64,000 nucleotides of DNA from Porites lobata (lineage: Eukaryota; Cnidaria; Anthozoa; Scleractinia; Poritidae), in the NCBI GenBank assembly GCA_942486035.1, contig CALNXK010000080.1:1930001-1994000 (forward strand). The letters run 5' to 3'. A program made the translations under genes and the position numbers. Position 1 is the stretch's first letter. Each line of letters opens with the position of its first letter. This document shows positions 54,929 to 64,000 of this stretch, in pieces. Under the pieces are notes generated by a model. The model saw nothing but the letters and a program-made list of their open reading frames with translations, made no database searches and was not told the origin of the DNA.

Positions 54929-57900
54929 GTAAGGATCAAGAGCCCGTTTCTTTCGAAGTCCCATTGCTGACCGGGCATTGAAAATTAGCCATAATGGCCG
55001 AGGGACGGTCTGATCTTGTCGTGTATTCAAAGTTAGAGCCCTCAGACCATCACGTCGTGACTTCAAGACTCAGCTGTGGCTAGTCTGCGTGGCAGGTGTT
55101 TGAACGCAGGCTAAGCTGTAGCTAGCTGTAAAAGCAACCTTAGTTTCACCTGTGTAGTCTTACCCGGGTCTTATCACGAGATAACACGTACACTTAGAGT
55201 TAACAAGGATGAGCCAATGATTTTGGGCCCTCCGGTTTTAAGGTTTTCTTGAATGAAATTCGATTTAACTTCTCATTTTTAATTTATCAATCGGGTTACA
55301 CTACTCGACATTCCTTAGGCACTATGTGATGATATGAATTCCATGACCAGTTGTTTATCATACTGACAATCTATAGTGACCTAGACAATGAGGATAGAAG
55401 GGTCAATCCCTCTCTAAATGCGTCATCAACCAGCACTTACGCAGGGAATCATACTTTCAAGAAATCCCTTAAGAAAAGTGATTGCTATTTCTTTTGCTGA
55501 CTAGCATATTTAAACACTCCCAGGAAAGCCTACCTCCGGAGAGGGGGGACGTCCCCTTAATTGGACTAAACGTGTATGTACGCTCCGGTGAACAGGCTAT
55601 GGTTTGTAGACTTTTATAGGGTCTTGACTCTTGAATCTTAAACGAGGTATAAAATTTCACTATTAAGCGTCTTGAACAGGATGCTTTTCTGGACCGGATA
55701 CCTTTAAAAGAGTTCGAAGGTTGGCTATTTTGTGGAACCAAGAATATTTTCACTGATAAAGGCTTATTCCGGGATGCCAATTAAAAAATTGCTTAATTTC
55801 TATACGAAACGACATGAATAAGATCTTTTGTGCTAAACAGGGTAACTAAAGTTATGATTTTTGTCTGTTTGAAGCCAGGGGCACACCTCTACCCAAACGT
55901 CCTTTGAGTTAACCCTCCTTCCCCCCCGGTAGTGCCACAACAGTTAAAAATCATCAGCCTAGCTCCCGAGAAATGCTAAACACGCATAGGAACTAAAGTA
56001 GGAATTAAATGAGTGACCTAACAATTTTTTTTCAGTACCTTGAACAAAGATATTCTGTTGGCATGAGGATGGTAGGCTCTTTGCTCTTTGGAATTGGCGT
56101 GGTAAGTATCGCGGGTTTTGCGATTTATTTTTCAAATCTCTCGTTAGCCTGCGTAGCTGGCGGTATTGTGTAGTAGTCGAGTGAGATTTGGCGGTGTTAT
56201 GAAGCAAGAGTGTAGCGTGATTGTGAGATGGCGTGATTTTATTATTCCTTTGATTTTGTTATTAATAGTTTCACTCGTCTGTCAGAGCGACAGAGAACTT
56301 GATGACAGATCGCATTAGAAACTAAAGCTGAAAGATTCACGAAAGTCACGATTTTGTGTAATGTGTGAGCGAGCCATTGTACTGTGAGGATCGAAGCTGT
56401 GAAATAAACCCTGTTTTGCATTAAAACTGTGATACCGTGAAGAACGGCCCTTCGGCATTTACGACAGGCGGCGGAGCCCTTGTAATCCGCCTCGTCCCTA
56501 CTCCCTTTTTCTGGAACACGGCTCCGCCGCCAAAACTTTAATCTCGCACCCACACAATACCGCCAGCTACGCAGGCTAATCTCTCTTCCGTGAGACACGA
56601 AAATGACCACGCGTGTGACGTAAGGCGCGAGACAGAAGAGTCGCCGCCCTCGTTTCTCGCTCGACGTTCCCACGCGCGTGCACTCTCCATACCAAAGCAG
56701 AAGTCAAAAAGAGACTGCTCGCAGTCCTATTTGTACCCATCATTCTTCCCGTAACTGAAGTCCAAAACGGTCACGACAGAAGCTTTTCTATCTGTACAAG
56801 AAAAGCGAATTAGAGAACAAAACGAGCGGTAGTGCATAGAATCTAATCGAAGATGATAATACTGCGGAAATAATGAATAATCCCAACTCGGAGAGGCCAT
56901 TGCCGACAGCTTTGGTTCGGGTAAGCTCGCTCGCCGTCGTTTCTTCCTTCAAGATAAAGATATCAGCCAACTGAATAACTAAGAACCGCGCTATGAGAAT
57001 GATGTGTATTTCGTCAGTGACACGTACGGGTGACTCAAAAAAAAGAAATCCGAGTTCAACCAACAGGAGCTAAAACTGTGACAATTAAGTTTCTAGCCCA
57101 AAGGCTCTGAGGAGCTACAAAAGAATCATGAGAGCTAAAGCAGTTAAACGAGGTTAATGAGGGCCGTCGTAGCAGTGTCCAGGACGTTCGTTACATGCAC
57201 CCTAGCTTACGTAGCAAGTGTTTCCCTGTAAGGTCGTCGAGAAAGTTGGGACGAGAGCAAAAGAGAAGAATGAGGGAGAAGGAGGAGGGGAGAGAAGGAA
57301 AGGTTTCCTCTTTTCCCCTCTCCCTCCCCCTTCCCATGTTTTTTTGCCCTCGCTCCACCTTTCGCGAAATAACTCAATTGAAAACGCAGGCTACGTTCAC
57401 CCACACAAGTCTCCTGTAGCTCAGTGGGGGAGAGTCTGGTCTAGTAACCAGAACAGTGGCGGATCCAGCGGAGGGGCCTGGGGGGCTCGCCCCTCCCCTT
57501 ATTTTTAGACCAAACTGAGGCCCGAAGGGCCGAAAAATAAATCTTAAAACCAGGCCGCGCCTTCTCTCAGGGTCTGGATGACCGGGTACCCCTCCCCATC
57601 CCCGCCCCCCTTATCGGAAGGACTGGGTCCGCCACTGCAGAAGGTCATAGGTTCGATCCTTTTGAAAGTCGCCTATTTCAATGAGACTTAACTAATAACC
57701 ATCATCCTCATATACTTGTCAGGCTTAAAAGTCGCTTTTACTTTTGCATGTTAATCAGGCTATAGTCGCTCAGTAAATTTTGTAACTGTGAAAGCGTTGG
57801 GTCAACATGAACTTTGTCTTTTTGTAATACTCTTTCCAATCCCGTTCATTTTATGCAGACATTATACTTGTTTGTGGCCTTATTTGCTCCATCTTTGGCT

Positions 57901-60900
57901 TTGGAAGCTGGTAAGTAACGTGACTTTGTACCCCACAACCTCCGCGTGTGTCTCTCTACTCTTTATAAACATCATTCACACCTGGAAGAGTCTAGGTACT
58001 TCAAGTTTGGGATGGATTGGCGTGGATCTCCCGTAACCTCTACTTTCAGGTCAGGGATTTGACATTGAATGGTTCTAGCAGAGCCAGTTTTGGAATAAAA
58101 CAGAGTATAAAATCCGTTTTTTGGGGATTCCCCGGTATAATTAAGATCCTGTGACGAAGCATTTGCATAGACCATTTGTATCGTGAAGAGGAAGTCCGAA
58201 AAGTAAACAAGCGAAACAATTGAACGTCATGAATCCAATGTAGTCTAGGACATATAAGGGTATCGTTTCCAAGTCTACATTTTTTATCTGCATGCAATGA
58301 TCTTAGAGTTTTTTTCTCCTGAAAATTTCCATCCTTTCACTAACCGTAAGCTACACGTTCAATGAGCGTGTGGTTCTCCCGCATTGTCATATCTAATTCA
58401 GGTTGAATGTTTATGGACAAGATATTGATCTCAGTGCTGGTTCCAGACCTTGAGACCTTAAGATAGGGAGGGGGCCCGGTCATCCACACCCTGCAATAGG
58501 GGGGCGGAGTCTCCCAAACCTTTTTCGACCCTTCGGGCCTCAGTTAAGTCTAAAAAAAGGGGGGGGCGGGGGCAGAGCCCCCCCGGGCCCCTCCCCTAGA
58601 TCCACCAAAGGATTTCCGGTAAATTTTTGCTTGTGGGATCCGTGATCCTAAAAAATTTTGCTTGTGGGACCCGGAATCCCAGAAATATTTTCTTGTGGAA
58701 TTTAGGGTCCGGAATCCCACTAGCGATTGGAACCCGGAATAAGAGAGATCTGAAATCCAATAGCTGGAATCTGGAATCCAGATGGCAAGGACCCAATATT
58801 TGTTTAGAGGGTATAAGGAGTCAAAATGTCATTTGGAACAAATAGTCTTTTCTATTAACTCTAGTTGCAGGTATTCCACTGACAGTTTCTATCCTGGTAA
58901 CTGGTATTGTCTGTACGTTTTACACGGCATTGGTATGTTAATAATTATTTAATAGTTTTGCCATTGAGGGAGGCTGTTCGTAGTCTACAACCACTAGATG
59001 CAAATACCTAAGTAATGTTTGATATAAGTGAACCATGAGTCCCGTCCTACTGTGACGACTTGCACTTGATCGCTTCCTTGTTAGTATAAGTCTTGGAGAG
59101 CTCAAAAATGGTCTGATCTCGGACTTCAAAAATTGTCTGGTTTCTTTGATTCTGAGCCCTTTGGATTTGGGATCGCCTTATATGGACCAAACCTTTCCTT
59201 GTCGCTGTACAGCGTCTTCCCAGGCCTTTTCGGTCAATGGATTTGGGTGACGTAGCCCTGACGAAAGGCTACTCGAACCACGTGATCCGAAGCAGATAGA
59301 ACAAAAAAAGTGAGGCAAAGGGCGCTCTGTAATTCATGGCCCAACCCTGGGATGCAACACAACAACCAAAAAGGGCCCTTTGGGCGAAATGGTCACGTGG
59401 TACAAAAATCACCTTGTTGGATGGCAAACGACGCAGTGAGACCTTGAAAAGAGAGGATAGAGCGATTTTCGTATCACCTTAGCTTGAAATGAAAACGCGC
59501 GAACAAAAAAGAAACAACAAACGAACAGAAATAGAGCGATTTGATTGGTTTATCAAACGGATATAAATACTCGTGGCTTTTGGTTGGTTAAGCGAACGCG
59601 CGGATGAAAAAACTTCATGCCCGAGAACTTTCTGGAAATCAATCGATACTTCGCTTTGACGTCATACTGCAACACGATTGGCCAATCGAACAATACCTTC
59701 TCCACAATAAGGTTTTCTTTGAAGGGAAAACGAAGAGTCCCTGTTTTGATCTTTTCATTCATTGTCTGATAAAAGAAATAAATGAAAGAAATAACGAACA
59801 CTTATTTCAAGGTCATACGAAAATCGCTCTATTAGCTGTTTGAATGATGTAACCCCTTTGGTTTTCTTGCCCTCTGCTTCGATAGCCATCCAGCAAGGTG
59901 CTGAATGTATCATGTTATTGTAACCGTATCGCGTGCAAACGGACCATAAGGTTTTGTCTAAAGGTAGGTTAGAGTGCGTGTTCATGAATATAAAAACAAA
60001 AAATGTTAATTTAAGTTTATGTTTATACAGGGCGGTCTCAAGGCAGTTATTTGGACAGACGTGTTTCAGTCAGTTATCATGTTAGCTGGTATGCTGACTG
60101 TGGCGGTTACTGGCACCATTGAAGTAGGTGGTGTGAAAAAAGTCTGGGAGATCAATGAAAAATATGGCCGAATCAACTTTTTCGAGTAAGTACAGAAAGA
60201 TTTACTTTTAAATCATTACCAGTCGTAAAGAACTAAGCTTGAGTTCTATGCGCTTTGAAAGGCATGACCCCTCTCCAATTCGCACGTAAACGTGACGATC
60301 AAGGTGAGTAAGATACCAACCCCACCCCTTATCCAATGTTAACAGAAACCTCTCACTTGGAACAAAATGTTGGTTAAGGGAGTTTCCTAAGTTTTTTTAT
60401 ATAGTCAAACCTCAGGCTCTTCTCGACCGTTAAAATTCCAGCGAAAATCATTAACATTACCAGAGGTCATTTGTTTTAGTGTTCATCGAGTGATTCAGTT
60501 CGAGTTTCACCAAAGTTTTAATTCAAGCTGGCCAACGAGGAGCAGGTTTTCCCCTTCAACAATTCAAGTTTCTTGATGATTTTTATATATCCAAAACTAA
60601 AGCCCACTCTTTACCTATATAACTATTATTTTTTCCTTGTGAGAAAGGTGTTTTAGGACGGTCAGGCGTTGAGGCCGTTTGCTTCCCGAAATTCCCCACA
60701 CGGTCGTGTTTTCCTTCATGTGCGTAATGACAAGCCTACTCGATAAAGTGTAATTTGATTTTTGTTTTTCTTTTAGTTTCAATCCAGATCCTAGGGTTCG
60801 TAACACCTTCTGGTCGTTAACTATCGGATTCACAATCACCCTGGTTCCAATCTGGTCTTTGAATCAGTACTTTATCCAGCGATATCTCGCCGTGAAGACT

Positions 60901-63568
60901 CTCAGGGATGCAAAAAAGTAAGCCTAAACAAGAAGTCTTCTCCTTCTTCTTTCTTCACTTTAGAAAGGAAACGTGGTCGTGTCAACTTTTGCAAGGACTT
61001 CTGGGACTTAAAAAAAAATGGCCAATAGCTGAGCGGCACGTCCCCAGGAACAATCCCAGAAAGAACTGCGGGGCGCATTTTGGCTCCAGTTCCCTTCTCG
61101 TTTTCAAAGTGGCGAAGGAGTTTATCGGTCACGTGACCATTGAGTTGCAATTTTTTTCCTCCACAGAGGAAAAAAATCGAAAATAAAACATTCTGTTAAA
61201 TTCCGGGCCTGGTTAAATTCTGTGCTGATGTATGTCCCCCTTTTAAGATTTCTAACTGCAAAGTACAAAATCTTTGGATAATTTGACATATGTTGTGATA
61301 GGGACATCAGTCACATAAACCTGTTCCCTTAAGTTTTTAACAAATAGTTTTCTTCTTCCTTGTATACTTAACATTATTTTGAATATTTTTTAGAGTTGTA
61401 TGGCTCAATATTCCATGCCTTCTAGTGGTGGTGACTATATTAGCTTTGGATGGAATGGTTATATTTGCTAATTACGCGGGCTGCGACTTGTTTGTACAAG
61501 GCAAGATTACAAGAGGGGACCAGGTGAGACAGTAACCTTAAACCTTAAAAGGGGGTGTCAGTAAAACGCGGACTCGGTGTCTATCTTATTTTTAAAGAAT
61601 GCTGTTTTGGGGTCAGTGATAGGATTGACACTAACCCTACGTACTATTTGCTGTCTTTTTAAAAAGCTAAAACTTTTTTGCATCAATTAAATCTCAAAGA
61701 TAATGATCCAGTGTTGTTATTTAAGAGCACCTTTAGGCATTGAAACTGTTTCCTGTCGTTTGTTGCAAAGGGTAGCAAGGATGGACATGGATTAAAACTT
61801 GAAAAATGTTGGGTCAACTTTTTCAAGTTGTAATGCTATGCCCACAAAACTCGCCATGTTGAAAATTGACCATACTCTTCACTCCGACTTTTAGATAATT
61901 TTTCCGTACAAGACTGACTCCTAATAACTTGAAGTCCTTTCCGAGATATGCAGACGATACAAAACCCATCTGAACTAGAGAATGAATGCATGATCTGATT
62001 ACATCCCATGATCTCTCTAACGCCTGTTTAAATCACGCGTTCTCTCGCGTTATCTCGTTTACAGCACGCCCCCAAAAAGTATTATATTGTTGGTAGTTCC
62101 TGCTGAAATTTGTCTGATATCTCCTTCATAATTATACAGGAGCATTTTGCGTATGAGTAACGACACTGGAGTAGTGACTTCAGCACAGAATTGACCTTAA
62201 CCCTTTAAGTCCTGAGATACACATACAAATTCTCCAGACTGTTCTCAATACATCACTTTTAAGAACAGTTGAGAGAATTTGGTTTAAGATCAAAGCGTTC
62301 TCACATTGGTAATCAATTACGTAATTCTCATAACCTTTACTCTTGATGATCTACTGATGATGTTAGGAGAAAATTGACGTTGGTCACTCTTGGGACCTAA
62401 AGGGTTAAACAGCAATATCCTCGTGACATAGCCCCTTTACTGCGAAATTCATTGTATCACGCTGCGCGATAGACTCCGAGCAGTCTCCTTTTTTTCTTGG
62501 TCCGTCGAGCCAAAGGCGGGAGACACGCAAATGACCACTTCGTGTCTCGCGGCCGCACGTGCACTCCCCTCCCTAAATCTGAAGAAAAAGAGAGATACGC
62601 AGTCTAGCGGCGCGAAAGTACTTTGAGTTTTTATGTTCCGTCAATCATCTTGCCGGACCTTTTAAGAAACACAAAATATCAACAAAAAAGTGGAACACGA
62701 GCCGCGGGCGAGTGTGTATGTCACTGTGTGTTTTTTGCCCGGGCCAATAGGCGCTTGCCTTTTTGACTAAGTATTTCATGACCTGCGCATGCGTAATGAA
62801 TTTTTTTTCAGGTGGTTCCATACTTCGTTATTAACAAACTGGGACATTTAAGCGGCTTGTCAGGATTGTTTACTGCTTGTCTTTACAGTGCCGCGCTAAG
62901 GTAAAAAGAACCGTCAATAAATAATATATTTAATGCTTTTGCCATTAGATACGTTCCCAAGTTCAACTCTAAAGGCACGAATATCTGTAGCAAGAATCTA
63001 AGACCAATACAATAACTATCCCTACGGTAAAATGTGGCGTTAGCTATAGAATCTCTTTTAACAAAAAGCTCGTACTGGAACTTTTTAAAGAATTGAAGCT
63101 TGCTTATGGAATCCGGAATCCCACTAACGATAAAAATTCCAGTGACATGGAACCGGGAATCCACGGCGTAAAATCCAGAATCCAAGACTGGGGGGCGAAA
63201 GGCCAGTACAGCACAAGAGGAGAGGTGTAATAGTTTATACTTTTAGTAAGCGGTAGCTTTGGCAAAGCTACACTAAGGTAAACTGACTGTTTTATCTGCC
63301 ACCTGTTGTAAACTAGCCTCCCACGCTGACGTTCGTTTGGTATGTCACGCAATCCTCCTCTGGGACAGGAACGCGTGACGAAACCCTAAGAGGGTGTGCA
63401 TAGGAGGCTGGTCGTAAACTGAAAAAATGAATAATTGATTAACTCAGTTTTCTGTTAGCACGATATCGTCGGCACTGAGCGGCATGTCCTTAATCATGCT
63501 GGAGGATTTCATTAAGAAGAAGGTCAAGCTCACTGATAACGAAGCTACTAAAATCAGTAAAGTTATTG
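54590..63568 (+). CDS. SLC5-family sodium/solute symporter, SMCT/SMVT-like, 3' end beyond window
   Basis: Nine exons join in phase to about 381 residues: 54590-54928, 56036-56101, 57859-57910, 58871-58932, 60031-60185, 60777-60917, 61394-61523, 62812-62900, 63459-63568. The protein begins MEKDSFGVVDYVVFSIML and has hydrophobic segments spaced as in the LeuT-fold SLC5 transporters. Family hallmarks seen are GGLKAVIWTDVFQ (about 174-186), NQYFIQRYL (about 254-262), NYAGCD with RGDQ after it (exon 7), GLSGLFTACLYSAALS and STISSALSG followed by LEDFIK (exons 8-9). The Ser pair in STISS lies where SLC5 proteins bind the second sodium. SLC5A8/A12/A6 relatives, of about 600 residues, move monocarboxylates or vitamins with Na+ across the plasma membrane. 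The substrate here is not decidable. About 60% of the usual length is present. Confidence 0.93.
54929..56035 (+). other. Intron 1 of the SLC5-type gene
   Basis: GT-AG intron of about 1.1 kb. No supported mobile element or RNA was recognised; only short frames. Confidence 0.8.
56036..56101 (+). CDS. SLC5-type gene exon 2
   Basis: The acceptor TTTTTTTTCAG precedes YLEQRYSVGMRMVGSLLF, then GIGV, then GTAAGT. The 'YLE-x-R(Y/F)' start is the family motif expected right after exon 1. 66 nt, phase 0 to 0. Confidence 0.9.
56144..56579. mobile_element. MITE with TTAGCCTGCGTAGCTGGCGG ends (intron 2)
   Basis: The left end TTAGCCTGCGTAGCTGGCGG and onward to TATTGTGT is exactly mirrored at the right end (ACACAATACCGCCAGCTACG then CAGGCTAA). 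Terminal repeats are at least 28 bp, total 436 bp, non-coding. Confidence 0.85.
56580..56735. repeat. Dispersed repeat, GAGACACG...GACTGCTCGCAGTC type (intron 2)
   Basis: Contains GAGACACGAAAATGACCACG, CACGCGCGTGCACTC and AAAAAGAGACTGCTCGCAGT. A related stretch lies at 62450-62620 with GAGACACGCAAATGACCACT, CGCACGTGCACTC and GAGCAGTCTCC. Confidence 0.55.
57202..57400. mobile_element. Hairpin MITE, purine arm/pyrimidine arm (intron 2)
   Basis: AGCTTACGTAGCAAGTGTTT and the purine run GGGAGAAGGAGGAGGGGAGA face CCTCTCCCTCCCCCTTCCC and CGCAGGCTACG on the right. An imperfect fold-back of about 200 bp. Confidence 0.6.
57412..57670 (+). pseudogene. tRNA-like (SINE-head) sequence split by a MITE
   Basis: CTGTAGCTCAGTGGGGGAG resembles a tRNA D-arm with A box, and CTGGTCTAGTAACCAG an anticodon arm (loop CTAGTAA, anticodon AGT). 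GGTCATAGGTTCGATCC resembles the variable and T arm with B box. The two halves are separated by the MITE at 57454-57637. With the insert ignored, the T stem still pairs poorly and the acceptor stem is not evident. It is therefore more likely a tRNA-derived repeat than a working tRNA-Thr gene. Confidence 0.55.
57454..57637. mobile_element. MITE with CAGTGGCGGATCCAG ends and CAGAA duplication
   Basis: The left end CAGTGGCGGATCCAG is mirrored by the right end CTGGGTCCGCCACTG. The flanking CAGAA at 57449-57453 and 57638-57642 is a 5-bp target duplication. 184 bp, GC-rich, with a GGGGCC...GGGGGGCTCGCCCC hairpin. A second, opposite copy is at 58455-58606. Confidence 0.85.
57859..57910 (+). CDS. SLC5-type gene exon 3
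   Basis: The acceptor TTTTATGCAG precedes TLYLFVALFAPSLALEA, then one base and GTAAGT. It encodes the end of a membrane span and 'APSLALEAG', which corresponds to the APALAL segment of SMCT-type transporters. 52 nt, phase 0 to 1. Confidence 0.9.
58455..58606. mobile_element. Second copy of the CAGTGGCGGATCC-type MITE, inverted (intron 3)
   Basis: Matches the reverse complement of 57454-57637 (GACCCTTCGGGCCTCAGTT, GGGCCCCTCCCCTAGATCCA). The ends are more decayed than in the first copy. Confidence 0.65.
58610..58800. repeat. GGAATCC-rich simple repeat (intron 3)
   Basis: Degenerate units of the type TTTTGCTTGTGGGACCCGGA and GGAATCCCA, becoming GGAATCTGGAATCCAG. The same flavour occurs at 63100-63185 and 35636-35702. 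Confidence 0.6.
58871..58932 (+). CDS. SLC5-type gene exon 4
   Basis: The acceptor CTCTAGTTGCAG precedes IPLTVSILVTGIVCTFYTAL, then GTATGT. It ends directly before the GGLKAV motif encoded by exon 5. 62 nt, phase 1 to 0. Confidence 0.9.
58933..60030 (+). other. Intron 4 of the SLC5-type gene, with a MITE
   Basis: GT-AG intron of about 1.1 kb. Besides the MITE at 59458-59831, nothing was recognised. Confidence 0.75.
59458..59831. mobile_element. MITE with TAGAGCGATTTTCGTAT ends (intron 4)
   Basis: The left end TAGAGCGATTTTCGTATCAC is mirrored by the right end TCATACGAAAATCGCTCTA, with one mismatch, over about 22 bp. 374 bp; the interior frame has no domain. Confidence 0.8.
60031..60185 (+). 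CDS. SLC5-type gene exon 5 (GGLKAVIWTDVFQ signature)
   Basis: The acceptor GTTTATACAG precedes GGLKAVIWTDVFQSVIML, a core sodium/solute symporter signature. A span and an extracellular loop ending KYGRINFF follow, then GTAAGT. 155 nt, phase 0 to 2. Confidence 0.95.
60186..60776 (+). other. Intron 5 of the SLC5-type gene
   Basis: GT-AG intron of about 590 bp. No supported element was recognised. Confidence 0.75.
60777..60917 (+). CDS. SLC5-type gene exon 6
   Basis: The acceptor TTTTTCTTTTAG precedes FNPDPRVRNTFWSLTIGF, then SLNQYFIQRYLAVKTLRDAK. The NQ-x3-QRY pattern is conserved in the family. Donor GTAAGC. 141 nt, phase 2 to 2. Confidence 0.95.
60918..61393 (+). other. Intron 6 of the SLC5-type gene
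   Basis: GT-AG intron of about 475 bp. Nothing further was recognised. Confidence 0.75.
61394..61523 (+). CDS. SLC5-type gene exon 7
   Basis: The acceptor TATTTTTTAG precedes VVWLNIPCLLVVVTILALDG, then MVIFANYAGCDLFVQGKI and TRGDQ, then GTGAGA. It encodes a span and the 'YA-x-CD ... DQ' loop typical of SMCT/SMVT. 130 nt, phase 2 to 0. Confidence 0.95.
62197..62408. mobile_element. piggyBac-like MITE, TTAA-flanked (intron 7)
   Basis: Second copy of the 212-bp element at 11620-11831. It starts TTAACCCTTTAAGTCC and ends CCTAAAGGGTTAA, with TTAA at both ends. The interior shares CAAATTCTCCAGACTG and GTTAGGAGAAAATTGA. Confidence 0.8.
62450..62620. repeat. Dispersed repeat related to 56580-56735 (intron 7)
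   Basis: Shares GAGACACGCAAATGACCAC, GCACGTGCACTC and an AGAAAAAGAGAGA(T)ACGCAGTC end. Its own two ends (GACTCCGAGCAGTCTCC and GAGATACGCAGTCT) are loosely complementary. Confidence 0.5.
62812..62900 (+). CDS. SLC5-type gene exon 8
   Basis: The acceptor TTTTTTTTCAG precedes VVPYFVINKLGHLSGLSG, then LFTACLYSAAL, then GTAAAA. This matches the DQ-x2-P-x-FV ... G-x2-GLF-x-A-x2-(Y/F)S motif. 89 nt, phase 0 to 2. Confidence 0.93.
63098..63185. repeat. GGAATCC-rich simple repeat (intron 8)
   Basis: GGAATCCGGAATCCCACTAA then degenerate GGGAATCC and AGAATCC units. Confidence 0.55.
63314..63410. mobile_element. Short MITE with TAGCCTCCCACGC end (intron 8)
   Basis: The left end TAGCCTCCCACGCTGACG shares its first 13 bases with the element at 1204-1686. 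The right end GTGTGCATAGGAGGCTG is its imperfect complement. About 97 bp, so probably an internally deleted relative. Confidence 0.6.
63459..63568 (+). CDS. SLC5-type gene exon 9 (last in window)
   Basis: The acceptor TTTTCTGTTAG precedes STISSALSGMSLIMLEDFIK, then KKVKLTDNEATKISKVI, then GTGAGT. The STISS serines and the LEDFIK segment are family landmarks. 110 nt, phase 2 to 1. Further exons must lie past 64000. Confidence 0.93.
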
Positions 63569-64000
63569 GTGAGTTTAAATTAAGAGAAGCGTATTCTCTA
63601 ATGTGGTTTAACAACCTCGTTTGTTGTTAAATGGAATAAGAAAAACAGGAAATTTTCGATGAGGATGTTTTCATGTGCCTGTGGAGCCTGTACGAGCTAG
63701 AGGCTTGTGGATAGGAGGGGGGAGTTACTTCTCCAAGTTTTTATCATTTTACTTTATTATTTTTTACATAGGAGCTTAAAACTCCCCTGACAAACTCTTA
63801 ACCATATATATACCCAACAATCCCAAGAATTCGTACGCTAGTTTTACTTTCTATACGCAAAGTCAGAAACATGTTATTAAAGTTCAGACCAAAAACGTCA
63901 AGTTGTATATTTATTTCGACTTCCTCTTGGGTGCGGGGGGCGGGAGGGGGGAAGGGGGGAGTCGTGTGGTTGAAGGGGTAGGGATGGGGGAAAGCGCATT
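63569..64000 (+). other. Intron 9 (start) of the SLC5-type gene, with G-rich stretch
   Basis: Donor GTGAGT. From about 63930 the plus strand is very G-rich (GGGTGCGGGGGGCGGGAGGG and on). It could form G-quadruplexes, or belong to a mobile element cut by the window edge. Confidence 0.6.

Noticed and set aside
54590..54970. Complete short transporter-like protein of 126 residues
   Set aside because: The last 13 codons lie past a GTAAGG donor, and the downstream exons continue the SLC5 motif order in phase.
57412..57670. Functional tRNA-Thr gene with an intron
   Set aside because: The interrupting sequence is a MITE with a target duplication, located outside the usual intron position. The T stem and acceptor stem pair poorly.

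Overview
The window reads as invertebrate animal DNA, most likely cnidarian and possibly a stony coral. It is AT-rich and intron-rich, with no prokaryote-style gene packing. It is full of degraded non-LTR retrotransposons (LINEs), short inverted-repeat DNA elements (MITEs) and minisatellites of kinds I associate with coral and anemone genomes. The coral assignment is an inference from repeat types and from one SLC5-type transporter gene. No species call is possible from the sequence alone.

Layout. At 1-0.7 kb there is a Tigger/pogo-like MITE beside a dispersed repeat. From 0.84 to 10.04 kb lies a head-to-tail duplication of a ~4.6 kb unit made almost entirely of two minisatellite families, a MITE and two LINE 3' ends. 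From 10 to 25 kb the sequence is mostly unrecognised, with isolated MITEs, a LINE end split by a piggyBac-like MITE, an inverted repeat pair, a ~1.8 kb satellite of 79-bp units and a ~200-bp tandem repeat. From 25.7 to 31.7 kb there is an array of four related minus-strand exons, each with splice signals and an open 22-23-codon frame, alternating with copies of one MITE family. A fifth copy sits 18 kb away at 49.7 kb. From 31.8 to 49 kb palindromic arrays, 9-bp minisatellites (one ~3.5 kb long), large inverted-repeat elements and LINE fragments dominate. From 50 to 54.3 kb there are several MITEs and a LINE end.

The only gene I recognise securely starts at 54,590 and runs off the right edge: a plus-strand sodium/solute symporter of the SLC5 (SMCT/SMVT-like) family. 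Nine exons can be joined in phase, giving about 381 residues. The remaining C-terminal part lies beyond the window. Its introns carry at least six different small mobile elements and a tRNA-like sequence split by one of them.

The long open frames in the minisatellites are consequences of repeat units of 9 or 10 bp and are not counted as genes. The most interesting signal is the five-copy exon family on the minus strand: reading frame and both splice sites are kept in every copy, and the exon length is not a multiple of three.
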